From assembly GCF_009707125.1 (NCBI RefSeq), contig NZ_WLVL01000007.1:1-64000 (forward strand): a stretch of 64,000 nt of DNA, written 5' to 3'. Shown here in pieces: positions 36,821 through 44,565 of the stretch (positions are counted from its first letter, which is position 1; every line of letters begins with the position of its first letter). The translations under genes were made by a program, and so were the position numbers. Source of the DNA: Arsenicicoccus cauae (lineage in GTDB: Bacteria > Actinomycetota > Actinomycetes > Actinomycetales > Dermatophilaceae). Below the pieces are notes generated by a model. The model saw only the letters and a list, made by a program, of their open reading frames with translations, made no database searches and was not told where the DNA came from.

Positions 36821-37323
36821 GGCCGCCCCGCCTCGAAGGCCGGCGGCGTCGGCTCGCTCGGGATCACGACGTCGCGTGAGGGGTCGGCGTCGTCGTGGAG
36901 CCACAACCCCATGAACAGGCACGCCGGCACGCGCAACAAGCGTTGCTCCAGCGGAGCCCCTCCGCCGAGCTCGTCGTCCAGGCCCCGCGCCGCCTCGCTC
37001 AGCCTCGCGACGCCCCGGGCGAGGTCGCCATACGAGACCTGCCGGACCTCGGGCGAGGCATCTCCCGGCACGTCCAGCTCGGCCAGCGCGGTCAGTCCGG
37101 CGCGGTGCACGACGGACAGCCAGCCGATCGGGATCGCCTGCGACAGCGCGTCGCCTGACCGGAGGGCATCGGCGCCCAGGTGGTAGGCCGGCCACGACTG
37201 GGGCGGGGCACCGCCTGCCTGGTCGTCCCCGGGTTGGGTCGCCCGGGCAGCGATGAGATCGGTGACCGTGCCGGCGATCTCGTCACGGAGGCCGGGCGGT
37301 GGTTCGGGCACGTAGGTGCTCAT
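36757..37323 (-). CDS. Hypothetical protein in protease cluster
   Basis: Protein of 188 residues with no recognisable domain, acidic and Ala/Leu-rich, no signal peptide or membrane helix. ATG at 37321-37323 is chosen because GAGAGG lies 8 nt upstream; an ATG two codons earlier is too close to it. It follows the C70-like protease gene by 11 bp, so it is probably co-expressed and could be a substrate, inhibitor or immunity partner; this is a guess from position. Confidence 0.6.
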   Translation of the reverse strand: MSTYVPEPPPGLRDEIAGTVTDLIAARATQPGDDQAGGAPPQSWPAYHLGADALRSGDALSQAIPIGWLSVVHRAGLTALAELDVPGDASPEVRQVSYGDLARGVARLSEAARGLDDELGGGAPLEQRLLRVPACLFMGLWLHDDADPSRDVVIPSEPTPPAFEAGRPYPMAEALETLAATVVEAPEP

Positions 37324-37334
37324 CGGCATACCTC

Positions 37335-38135
37335 TCAGCGTGTCAGGTAGGAGTGGGTCACCCTGCCGGTGCCCTGGTAGGAGCTGTTGAGCGTGGAGAG
37401 CCGCACGTCGGTGGCGCCGGACCAGGGGTCCTCGACCCCGACGAACTGGTCCTGCGCGAGGTAGCCGTCGACGACGACGAAGTGGCCGCCGCCGCCGCTC
37501 CACTCGATGCGGACGCAGGCAGGTCTGCCGCCGTCGATCTCGCCCTGGATGGTGGCGAAGCTCGGTTGCGACGGCGAGGCGCTCGCGAGGTGCCCGGCCG
37601 TCTGCAGCGCGCCGCCTAGGCGGGCCTGCTGGTTGCAGGGCCCCGACCCGCCGGACGCCGTGCAGCAGTCGGTCCGACTGAGGAAGGTGTTGGCGAAGGT
37701 GCACTGGGTGAGGGATGCGCCGTAGAAGTTGGCCACGCTGACCGACACCGCGCACCAGCACCAGTTGGTCTGCTGCTGGTGCTGCACGGTGAAGGCGAGG
37801 CGCCGCCAGTCGAGCGGCGGGTGCTGCGAGCCGCGCGGGCGGTCCAGCAGCACGATGTCGGTGACCACGTTGAGCGGTGCCCCCCACGCCACGTCCACGA
37901 CGAAGGTGACCCCGTGGTTGGGGTCGTAGGGCGGCCCGTGCGGCGTGACGTTGCGGACCGTGATGGTGGCGTCCCCGACGAATCGTTGCGCCGACGCTGG
38001 AGCCGCCCGGTTGGGCGCGTACTCCGACGCCGTCACGTAGACGGCGGAGTCCGCGTTGACCTGGTCCCAGTTGATGTTGAGCGGGACGCGACCCTTGAGC
38101 CCGGTCCAGTACTTGCGGATGGCGACGTCGCTCAT
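37335..38135 (-). CDS. Papain-like cysteine protease (C70/AvrRpt2-like) with N-terminal companion domain
   Basis: Residues 1-~105 form a domain (KYWTGLKGRVPLNINWDQVN...VDVAWGAPLNVVTD) shared with the preceding gene. The C-terminal protease has QQQTNWCWCAVS with the nucleophile Cys, QCTFANTFLSRTDCC typical of C70-like proteases, GGGGHFVVVDGY with the His, and DPWSG. There is no signal peptide, so it probably acts in the cytoplasm or is delivered by an unseen system. ATG 38133-38135 overlaps the previous stop as ATGA. Target unknown. Confidence 0.8.
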   Translation of the reverse strand: MSDVAIRKYWTGLKGRVPLNINWDQVNADSAVYVTASEYAPNRAAPASAQRFVGDATITVRNVTPHGPPYDPNHGVTFVVDVAWGAPLNVVTDIVLLDRPRGSQHPPLDWRRLAFTVQHQQQTNWCWCAVSVSVANFYGASLTQCTFANTFLSRTDCCTASGGSGPCNQQARLGGALQTAGHLASASPSQPSFATIQGEIDGGRPACVRIEWSGGGGHFVVVDGYLAQDQFVGVEDPWSGATDVRLSTLNSSYQGTGRVTHSYLTR

Positions 38136-38254
38136 GGCGTCCCGATCCAGACCGGCTTGGAGTCGAGGACCGTGATGTCGGTGACCACGTTGAGCGGTGC
38201 CCCCCACGCCACGTCCACGACGAAGGTGACGCCGTGGTTGGGGTCGTAGGGCGG
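37854..38254. repeat. Near-identical duplicated segment in the protease cluster
   Basis: 37854-37934 repeats at 38174-38254 with a 320-bp offset. The first 57 bp are identical and only two mismatches follow across the rest. The surrounding domain copies are more diverged, so conversion within this core is likely. Confidence 0.85.
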
Positions 38255-38452
38255 ACCGTGGGGGGTCACGTTGGCGACGGTGATGCTGGCGGCCCCGACG
38301 AAGCGCTGCGACGTCTCCGGCGCACCGGCGTTGAGGGCGTACTCCGAGGCGGTGACCAGCACGACGGAGTCGTGGTCGATCGCGTCCCAGTTGAAGTTGA
38401 GGGCTCGGCGGCCCTTCAGCCCGGTCCAGTGGTGTCTGATGGTCTGGCTCAT
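38132..38452 (-). CDS. Stand-alone copy of the protease companion domain
   Basis: 106 residues, paralogous over its length to the N-terminal domain of the protease gene behind it (HHWTGLKGRRALNFNWDAID...VDVAWGAPLNVVTDI). DNA at 38174-38230 is identical to 37854-37910, showing recent duplication or gene conversion. The domain is unknown to me; it looks all-beta. It is the first gene of the three-gene minus-strand unit. It could be a decoy, chaperone or regulator of the protease. Confidence 0.7.
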   Translation of the reverse strand: MSQTIRHHWTGLKGRRALNFNWDAIDHDSVVLVTASEYALNAGAPETSQRFVGAASITVANVTPHGPPYDPNHGVTFVVDVAWGAPLNVVTDITVLDSKPVWIGTP

Positions 38453-38566
38453 GAGCAGGACGCTAGGTATGCCGTGAACCCCGTGGACCGCATCATCACG
38501 AACCGTGATGACCCAGGTCCCGGCCGGAGACCTGCACCGTCAATCGGGTGGGTCGCTACATGAAAT

Positions 38567-38589
38567 CTACTCTAAAAAGTTTAGAGTAG
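38567..38589. promoter_or_regulatory. Perfect palindrome at the AlbA_2 gene start
   Basis: CTACTCTAAA (38567-38576) and TTTAGAGTAG (38580-38589) flank AAG. The palindrome ends 5 bp before the ATG at 38595 and overlaps the only possible ribosome site (AGTAGG). It probably is the gene's own operator. Confidence 0.75.
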
Positions 38590-38594
38590 GTTCC

Positions 38595-40019
38595 ATGTCG
38601 ACGAATGAGGTGGAACGCGCCCTCGCCTTGCCAGAGGACGAACGAGGTGCGGCGCTCGCCCGGATTCCCGAGGATCAGTGGCTGGAGCGCAAGTCGGTCC
38701 GGGTCGCTCCAAAAGACTTCGCCCACCCCCTCGTCGCTCTGGCCAACGCCGAAGGCGGTGTGGTGGTGGTGGGACTGCACGGTGGCGGCGTCGAGGGCAT
38801 CAAGGCGCACGCCGCCCGGGTGAACGCGCTGCTCCAGACGCCCATGGACTTCACTCGTCCGCCCGTCCGGACCCACTTCGAGCAGGTGACCTGTCGCAAC
38901 GACGACGGCGATGTCGACGCGCTGCTGATCGCTCGGGTGAGCCCGGGCGACGTGCTGCACGAGACAGCACAGGGAGAGTGCTTCCTACGGGTCGGCGATG
39001 AGTCTCGGAAGCTCGGATTCGTCGCCAGGCAAGAGCTGCACTACGACCGGGGCTCGGCGCCGTATGACGGTCAACCGATCGCCGGGGTCACGGTCCAGGA
39101 CCTCGACGCCCAGGCGTTGGAGGAGTACCGCAGAGCTGCGGGTGCGACGGACACCCACGCCCGCCTCCTGCAGGCGCGGAGTCTGCTGACGTCGTCATGC
39201 AAGGTCACGGTCGCCGGATATCTGCTCTTTGCACGTCATCCACAGGAGAGGCTGCCGCACGCCCATGTGCGAGTGCTCCGCTATCGGGACGTGGATCGCG
39301 GGACCGGGAGGCGCCTGTCCCTCGACGACGCCGCAGACGTGCGCATCGAGGGTTCCATCCCCCGGGTGATCGAGCTCGCGGCTGCGACCATCGACGAATG
39401 GGTGCCGCGCAGGCGTGCGCTTGATGATGCCGGCCGGTTCGAGGGTGTCCCGATCGTGCCCCGTGATGCGTGGCTCGAGGGCCTCGTCAATGCCGTCATC
39501 CATCGGAGCTACAGCGTGCACGGTGACCACGTCCGAGTCGAGATCTTCCCCGATCGGGTCGAGATCGAGAGCCCAGGGAGGTTTCCCGGCCTTGCCGATC
39601 CCCGAAGACCGATGGAGATCGCCCGCTTCGCCCGCAACCCGCGCATCGCCCGAGCGTGTGCGGACCTGCGGATCGGCCAAGAGCTGGGGGAGGGCATCAA
39701 GCGGATGTTCGACGAGATGCGCCTCGACGGACTCACCGACCCGGCCTACACGCAGACCCAGGGCAGCGTCCGCCTCATCCTGCGCAGCGAAAGCCGGATC
39801 GCCCCCGCCGTCGCCCGCTCACTCCCCCAGGGATCGCTCTCGCTGCTGGATCTCATGCGAAGCGCCCGTCAGCCCCTGGGCACCGGCCAGCTGGTGGAGC
39901 TCAGCGGACTGAGCCGCCCCACGGTCAAGCGCCAGCTGGACGCCTTGCGAGGCCAGGGCATCATCGTCTGGGAGGGGAAGTCTGACAAGGATCCTCGTGC
40001 GACCTGGAGGCTGGCATGA
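38595..40019 (+). CDS. AlbA_2-domain ATP-binding transcriptional regulator
   Basis: 474-residue protein of the COG2865 type. The N-terminal AlbA_2 (Schlafen-type) domain includes WLERKSVRVAPKDFAHPLVALANAEGG-like sequence with VVVGLHGGGVEGI. A central region follows, then a GHKL-like ATPase with EGLVNAVIHRSY, VEIFPDRVEIESPGR and ELGEGIKRMFDEM. The C-terminal winged helix has LVELSGLSRPTVKRQLDAL. The start ATG lies just after a perfect palindrome. Such proteins regulate stress genes or accompany defence loci; the target here is unknown. Confidence 0.82.
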   Translation: MSTNEVERALALPEDERGAALARIPEDQWLERKSVRVAPKDFAHPLVALANAEGGVVVVGLHGGGVEGIKAHAARVNALLQTPMDFTRPPVRTHFEQVTCRNDDGDVDALLIARVSPGDVLHETAQGECFLRVGDESRKLGFVARQELHYDRGSAPYDGQPIAGVTVQDLDAQALEEYRRAAGATDTHARLLQARSLLTSSCKVTVAGYLLFARHPQERLPHAHVRVLRYRDVDRGTGRRLSLDDAADVRIEGSIPRVIELAAATIDEWVPRRRALDDAGRFEGVPIVPRDAWLEGLVNAVIHRSYSVHGDHVRVEIFPDRVEIESPGRFPGLADPRRPMEIARFARNPRIARACADLRIGQELGEGIKRMFDEMRLDGLTDPAYTQTQGSVRLILRSESRIAPAVARSLPQGSLSLLDLMRSARQPLGTGQLVELSGLSRPTVKRQLDALRGQGIIVWEGKSDKDPRATWRLA

Positions 40020-40074
40020 CGCGGCCGGTCTGAGATCTCTTGGCTCGGGCCCGCCGACCCTGCACCATGTGGTC

Positions 40075-41292
40075 ATGGCGCGCTGCAAGCTCATCAGGGT
40101 CCAGCTCGTGTCCGGCCTCGGCCGGCGCCTCGACCCCAGCCCGGCCCGCCTGCTCGTCGTGCCTCGACGAATCCCCTACGCGCAGCTGGCGGTCGCCATC
40201 AACGGAGCCTTCGCGCGGTGGGACCTGGACAAGCCGTGGACCTTCACGTTGCCCGACCGGAGCACGGTGGTGCACTCCCTCGACGCGGCGGCGCCACAGC
40301 CCGGGGCCCTGCCGCCGGCGACGTCGATCGGCCCGCTCAGCGACCACCAGGAGTTCGTCTTCGACTACGACCCGGAGCGCGGGTGGCACCACGCCTGTCA
40401 GGTGCTCATGACGCGAGAATCCTTGCAGGAGTGGGGTCGTGACATCACCGAGCCCACCGTCATCGACGGCTGGGGGCCCGTCCCCGACCCGTTTGGCCGC
40501 GACGACCAGCTGGACCGGATCGCGCGGCTCGCGCCGGAGGACGACGGTCCGGTGACGGTTCGGCTCGACCTGGGGGCGGTTCGTACCGCGACCACGCCCG
40601 CCGACCTGGTCGCCGCCATCGGCTCGGACGACCTCACGTTCGCGCTGCAGCAGGTCGGCCTGCGGGTGCTGGCGATGTGGCTCGACGAGCGTGATGCGGG
40701 GGCGGAGGTGCTGGGCGACCTGATGTCTCGGCTCATCCCCCAGGCCCAGGAGCGGCGGTGGCACGGCGACGACGAGCTGGCCGAGCTGCTCACCCTGGTG
40801 CGTGATGGCGGCGCGCTGCCGGAGGGTGCCGTGGCGGTCGACCTCGTGGAGGTGGCGCAGGCGCCTGGCGGGGAGAGGGAAGGCGGAGCTCACGTGAATC
40901 GTCATACGGGCGAAGTGGTTCCGGCGTCCCTGACCGACCCGGTGATGACCATCGACGACGAGCTGGTGGACGTCGACGGGCCGGACTGGGTGACCGTGGA
41001 GCCGGACGGACGCAGCGACTACCGCGACATGGAGGTCTTTGCCGCGTGGGTGGAGGACGAGGACCCGCGGTCCGCCGACCTGCTGCGGCGGGCGCTCCAC
41101 GGACGCGGGGCGTTCCGCCGCTTCCGGGACGAGCTGCACCAGCAGGGTGAGTGGGTCGAGCGCTGGCGCTGCTTCGTCGAGGACCGCAAGCTCGGGCGGG
41201 CGCGCCGAGCCCTGACCCGGGAGGGCGTCACACCCCTGCCCTGTCGAGCCGGCGCGGCGGCAGCGAGATCGCGGAAACCTGAGCGCCCCTGA
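40075..41292 (+). CDS. pRiA4b ORF-3-like protein with UPF0158-type C-terminus
   Basis: 405 residues. The N-terminal half matches the plasmid pRiA4b ORF-3 family (MARCKLIRVQLVSGLGRRLD, FVFDYDPERGWHHACQVL, WGPVPDPFGRDDQ). A middle linker leads to a C-terminal part resembling UPF0158 (TIDDELVDVDGPDWVTVEP...GRGAFRRFRDEL). ATG 40075 is chosen because it begins the homology with the 27317 pseudogene. The last codons and TGA lie in a family A repeat. Function is unknown; the family is frequent on plasmids and in variable regions. Confidence 0.75.
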   Translation: MARCKLIRVQLVSGLGRRLDPSPARLLVVPRRIPYAQLAVAINGAFARWDLDKPWTFTLPDRSTVVHSLDAAAPQPGALPPATSIGPLSDHQEFVFDYDPERGWHHACQVLMTRESLQEWGRDITEPTVIDGWGPVPDPFGRDDQLDRIARLAPEDDGPVTVRLDLGAVRTATTPADLVAAIGSDDLTFALQQVGLRVLAMWLDERDAGAEVLGDLMSRLIPQAQERRWHGDDELAELLTLVRDGGALPEGAVAVDLVEVAQAPGGEREGGAHVNRHTGEVVPASLTDPVMTIDDELVDVDGPDWVTVEPDGRSDYRDMEVFAAWVEDEDPRSADLLRRALHGRGAFRRFRDELHQQGEWVERWRCFVEDRKLGRARRALTREGVTPLPCRAGAAAARSRKPERP

Positions 41293-41314
41293 CGGTGCTC
41301 GGGTTTCCGCGATC
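41267..41314. repeat. Palindromic repeat, family A, copy 3
   Basis: GATCGCGGAAACC (41267-41279) and GGTTTCCGCGATC (41302-41314) are perfect inverted repeats. The left arm encodes the C-terminal residues of the upstream gene, and the stop is in the loop. Confidence 0.8.
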
Positions 41315-41471
41315 GACGTGATCTGACCGGCGAGGCGCCGCGCCGGTGAGACGCCAAGAGGTTCTCCCTGAGCGGCCGGGATCCGCGCGACCCCGCGTGC
41401 GGGGCGGTTCGTCATACGACCGAGACCGGAGGCTCCAGGGACCTCGCTCGGCCCGGTGGGAGCATGAGGAC

Positions 41472-42971
41472 ATGACAACGACGACGCCACGAGGCACCAC
41501 CGCCACCGAGGTCCGCCGCCGAGGCGTCGAGACCACCGGCATCGAGATCATCGACGAGAAGGAACGCACCGCGCGGCCGCACGACCTGTTCTGGCCGTGG
41601 TTCGCGGCCAACGTCAGCGTCTTCGGGATCTCGTACGGCGCCTACGTGCTCGGCTTCGGCATCTCGTTCGCGCAGGCGGCCGTGGTCGCCGTGGTCGGTG
41701 TGGTGCTGAGCTTCGCGCTGTGCGGGATCATCGCGATCGCCGGCAAGCGCGGGTCGGCGCCGACGATGATCCTGAGCCGCGCCGCGTTCGGGGTGCAGGG
41801 GCAGAAGGTGCCCGGCGTCATGTCCTGGCTGGTGTCGATCGGGTGGGAGACCTTCCTCGCGATCATGGCGGTGCTGGCGACGTCGACGATCTTCGGCCGC
41901 CTGGGGTGGGGCGGCGGGACACCGACGAAGGTCGTCGCCACCGTCGTCGTGGCCGCGATCATCGTGCTGGCCTCGGTCGCGGGCTACCACATCATCATGC
42001 GGCTGCAGTCGGTGCTGACCTGGCTCACGGGCGCCGCGACGATCGTCTACATCGCCCTGACGCTCGGCCACGTCCGGTGGGACGCGGTGCGCGGACTCCC
42101 TTCGGGCTCATGGCAGTCCGTCGTCGGGGCGCTGGTCATGGTGATGACCGGGTTCGGCCTCGGGTGGATCAACATCGCCGCCGACTGGTCGCGCTACCAA
42201 CGTCGCGACGCCTCGAGCGGCGCCATCGTCGCGTGGAACACGGTGGGCGGCGCCCTCGCACCGACGCTCCTCGTGCTCTACGGCCTGCTGCTCGCCGGCT
42301 CCGACCCCACGCTCGCCCAGGGCATCACCGCCGACCCCATCGGGACCCTCGCCACCATCCTCCCGACGTGGTTCCTCGTGATCTTCCTCGTGTCCGCGGT
42401 GCTCGCGCTCGTCTCGGGGGCGGTGCTCGGCATCTACTCCTCCGGCCTCACGCTGCTGTCCCTCGGCGTCCGAATCCTCCGCCCCGCAGCGGCTCTCGTC
42501 GACGGCATCATCCTCACCGCCGGGACGATCTGGGTGGTCTTCTTCGCGCAGAGCTTCCTCGGGCCGTTCCAGAGCTTCCTGATCACGCTGGGCGTGCCGC
42601 TCGCCGCGTGGGCCGGCGTCATGATCGCCGACATCGCCCTGCGGCGGCGCGACTACGACGAGGACGCACTCTTCGACGCTCACGGTCGCTACGGCAGCGT
42701 CGACTGGATCTCGTTGGCCCTGATGGCGGTTGCGTCCGTCGTCGGCTGGGGGCTCGTGGTCAACACGTTCGCCGCCGACGCCGCGTGGAACAACTGGCAG
42801 GGCTACCTGCTGCAGCCGCTCGGCCTGGGCACGCGCACCGCGGAGGGCTGGGACGGCGCCTGGCCGTACTCCAACATCGGGGTGCTGCTCGCGCTGCTCA
42901 TCGGCCTGGTCGGCGGGATCGTGCTGCGGCGCGGGCGGGTTCGCCGTCAGGAGGCGGGCGATGCGCGGTGA
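41472..42971 (+). CDS. NCS1-family purine/cytosine-type permease
   Basis: Twelve-helix nucleobase:cation symporter of 499 residues. Marks include DLFWPWFAANVSVFGISYG near the first helix, the GKRGSAPTMILSRAAFG motif between helices and GLGWINIAADWSRY. Substrate may be cytosine, allantoin, thiamine precursor or a similar base. The start ATG 41472 has GAGGA before it. It overlaps the following cysteine hydrolase gene by 11 bp, indicating a two-gene operon for import and hydrolysis of a nitrogen compound. Confidence 0.9.
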   Translation: MTTTTPRGTTATEVRRRGVETTGIEIIDEKERTARPHDLFWPWFAANVSVFGISYGAYVLGFGISFAQAAVVAVVGVVLSFALCGIIAIAGKRGSAPTMILSRAAFGVQGQKVPGVMSWLVSIGWETFLAIMAVLATSTIFGRLGWGGGTPTKVVATVVVAAIIVLASVAGYHIIMRLQSVLTWLTGAATIVYIALTLGHVRWDAVRGLPSGSWQSVVGALVMVMTGFGLGWINIAADWSRYQRRDASSGAIVAWNTVGGALAPTLLVLYGLLLAGSDPTLAQGITADPIGTLATILPTWFLVIFLVSAVLALVSGAVLGIYSSGLTLLSLGVRILRPAAALVDGIILTAGTIWVVFFAQSFLGPFQSFLITLGVPLAAWAGVMIADIALRRRDYDEDALFDAHGRYGSVDWISLALMAVASVVGWGLVVNTFAADAAWNNWQGYLLQPLGLGTRTAEGWDGAWPYSNIGVLLALLIGLVGGIVLRRGRVRRQEAGDAR

Positions 42972-43536
42972 CGCCGGTGACGCCGGCGATGGCATACGGC
43001 CCTGGCTGGTGGTGATCGACCCGCAGGTGATCTTCGCGTCGCCCGAGAGCCCCTGGGGTTCACCGATGTTCGCGGCAATTGTGCCCCGGGTGCGCGCCCT
43101 CGCAACGGCATTCGCGGGGCGGGTGGTGGTTACGCGGTTCGTCGCGCCGGCCGAGCCGCAGGGGTCATGGCGGGCCTACTACGTGCAGTGGCCCTTTGCG
43201 CGGGTCGAGGACAGCGACCCCCTGTATGCCGTCGTGCCCGAGCTCGCGTCACTCGCGGCTGCGGCGCACGTGGTCACCGAGCCGACGTTCGGCAAGTGGG
43301 GTGCCGCCCTGCGCGAGATCGTCGGCGCCACACCGCGCCTCGTCCTGACCGGCGTCTCGACGGACTGCTGCGTCATCGCGACGGCGCTCGCCGCGGCCGA
43401 CGCAGGCGCCGCGGTGACCGTGGTGTCCGACGCCTGCGCCGGCTCGACGCCGGACAACCACGCGGCCGCGCTGCAGGTGCTGAGCCTCTACGAGCCGCAG
43501 ATCACCCTCACGACCACCGCCGAGCTCCTGGCCTGA
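42961..43536 (+). CDS. Isochorismatase-family cysteine hydrolase
   Basis: 191-residue hydrolase with the complete triad: Asp in LVVIDPQ, Lys in FGKWGAAL and Cys in GVSTDCCVIAT. The family includes nicotinamidase, ureidoacrylate and N-carbamoylsarcosine amidohydrolases. With the upstream NCS1 permease, a pyrimidine or ureido compound is a fair guess. The ATG lies within the end of the permease gene, so translation is coupled. Confidence 0.88.
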   Translation: MRGDAGDAGDGIRPWLVVIDPQVIFASPESPWGSPMFAAIVPRVRALATAFAGRVVVTRFVAPAEPQGSWRAYYVQWPFARVEDSDPLYAVVPELASLAAAAHVVTEPTFGKWGAALREIVGATPRLVLTGVSTDCCVIATALAAADAGAAVTVVSDACAGSTPDNHAAALQVLSLYEPQITLTTTAELLA

Positions 43537-43582
43537 TGCCGCGGGGCCGCGGAGCTTGCGCCGTATGCCGCAGCGGCCGCTG

Positions 43583-44461
43583 TCAGAGCTTGCGGGAGTA
43601 GGCCCGGGGCAGCGGCATACCGCGCTCGGCCATCACCAGGCGCCCACGGTCCGGGTAGTTGGTGATCAGACCGTCGACCCCCAGGTCGATCAGGTGGTGC
43701 ATGACGGCCGGGTCGTCGACGGTCCACGGCACGACCTTGAGGCCGGCGGCGCGGGCCTGGCGGATCATGGCCGCGTCGACGTAGGAGCCGGACGGCTTGT
43801 TGCCGATGTCCCAGCCGGAGGAGAAGACCTTGACGCCCTCGATGGAGGCGGCGGCGCGCACGACGTTGCCGCCGAAGTCGTCGATGTCGATCCCGCCGAG
43901 CCACGGAGAGGCGCCGGGCTTGCCGACCTGCTGGTTCTCGAAGTTGTCGAGCGCCACGAGCGGGATCCGCCGGTCGAGCTGGTGCATGAGCCGCAGCGTC
44001 GACCAGTCGAAGGACTGGATCATGACCTGCTCCTGCAGGTCCGCGCGACGCACCTCCTGATAGACGCGCTCGACGAAGAACGGCAGCGGCGCGCTGTTGC
44101 TCCGGTCGCCGGTGCGGGCGATGGCGGCGGCCACGCGGCGGGGGCGCTGCAGCATCATTATGTGGCGCGCCGGCCGCACGACCTCGCGCGTGACCCGCGC
44201 CTGCGGGTTGTCGGCACCCAGCGCCACCGCCTGGCGCTGCTGCTGCCGCGCCCACCAGGACCAGCGCGCGGGGACGGGGCCGGGCAGCGCCGCGAGCGCG
44301 TGCACCGGGATCGCGGGCAGCGGGGACGTCGCCCACAACAGCGCCAGCTCGTGCCGCATCCGGTCGTATGCCGCGTCCTCGATCCCGATCGTCCGCCACA
44401 CGTGCCCCCCGACGTGGTTCGTCCACGCCACCAACGACCCGCAGACGCCCTCCGGCGTCAC
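43583..44461 (-). CDS. Chimeric protein with C-terminal glycerophosphodiester phosphodiesterase half
   Basis: 292 residues. From about residue 115 it is a GDPD barrel (VMIQSFDWSTLRLMHQLD, KVVPWTVDDPAVMHHLIDLG, DGLITNYPDR). The N-terminal GDPD part with HRG, PENT and the metal-binding ExD is absent and replaced by ~110 residues (WTNHVGGHVWRTIGIEDAAY, ARWSWWARQQQRQAVALGAD) I do not recognise. The enzyme is therefore unlikely to be active as a phosphodiesterase, and a deletion fusing two genes is the simplest origin. The start is GTG 44461; no ribosome site stands out. Confidence 0.65.
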   Translation of the reverse strand: MTPEGVCGSLVAWTNHVGGHVWRTIGIEDAAYDRMRHELALLWATSPLPAIPVHALAALPGPVPARWSWWARQQQRQAVALGADNPQARVTREVVRPARHIMMLQRPRRVAAAIARTGDRSNSAPLPFFVERVYQEVRRADLQEQVMIQSFDWSTLRLMHQLDRRIPLVALDNFENQQVGKPGASPWLGGIDIDDFGGNVVRAAASIEGVKVFSSGWDIGNKPSGSYVDAAMIRQARAAGLKVVPWTVDDPAVMHHLIDLGVDGLITNYPDRGRLVMAERGMPLPRAYSRKL

Positions 44462-44513
44462 GATCTGGGAGCGGATGGCGCGGCAGCGTCGACGTTGAGG
44501 AGCGCCGGAGACG

Positions 44514-44552
44514 CCGACAGGCCCCGACGGCGAGTCCGTCGGGGCCTGTCGG
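44514..44552 (-). terminator. Hairpin terminator downstream of the DUF3068 gene
   Basis: CCGACAGGCCCCGACGG (44514-44530) pairs perfectly with CCGTCGGGGCCTGTCGG (44536-44552) with a 5-nt loop, 13 bp past the DUF3068 stop. No clear T tract. Confidence 0.7.
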
Positions 44553-44565
44553 TCGGGGGTGCGCC

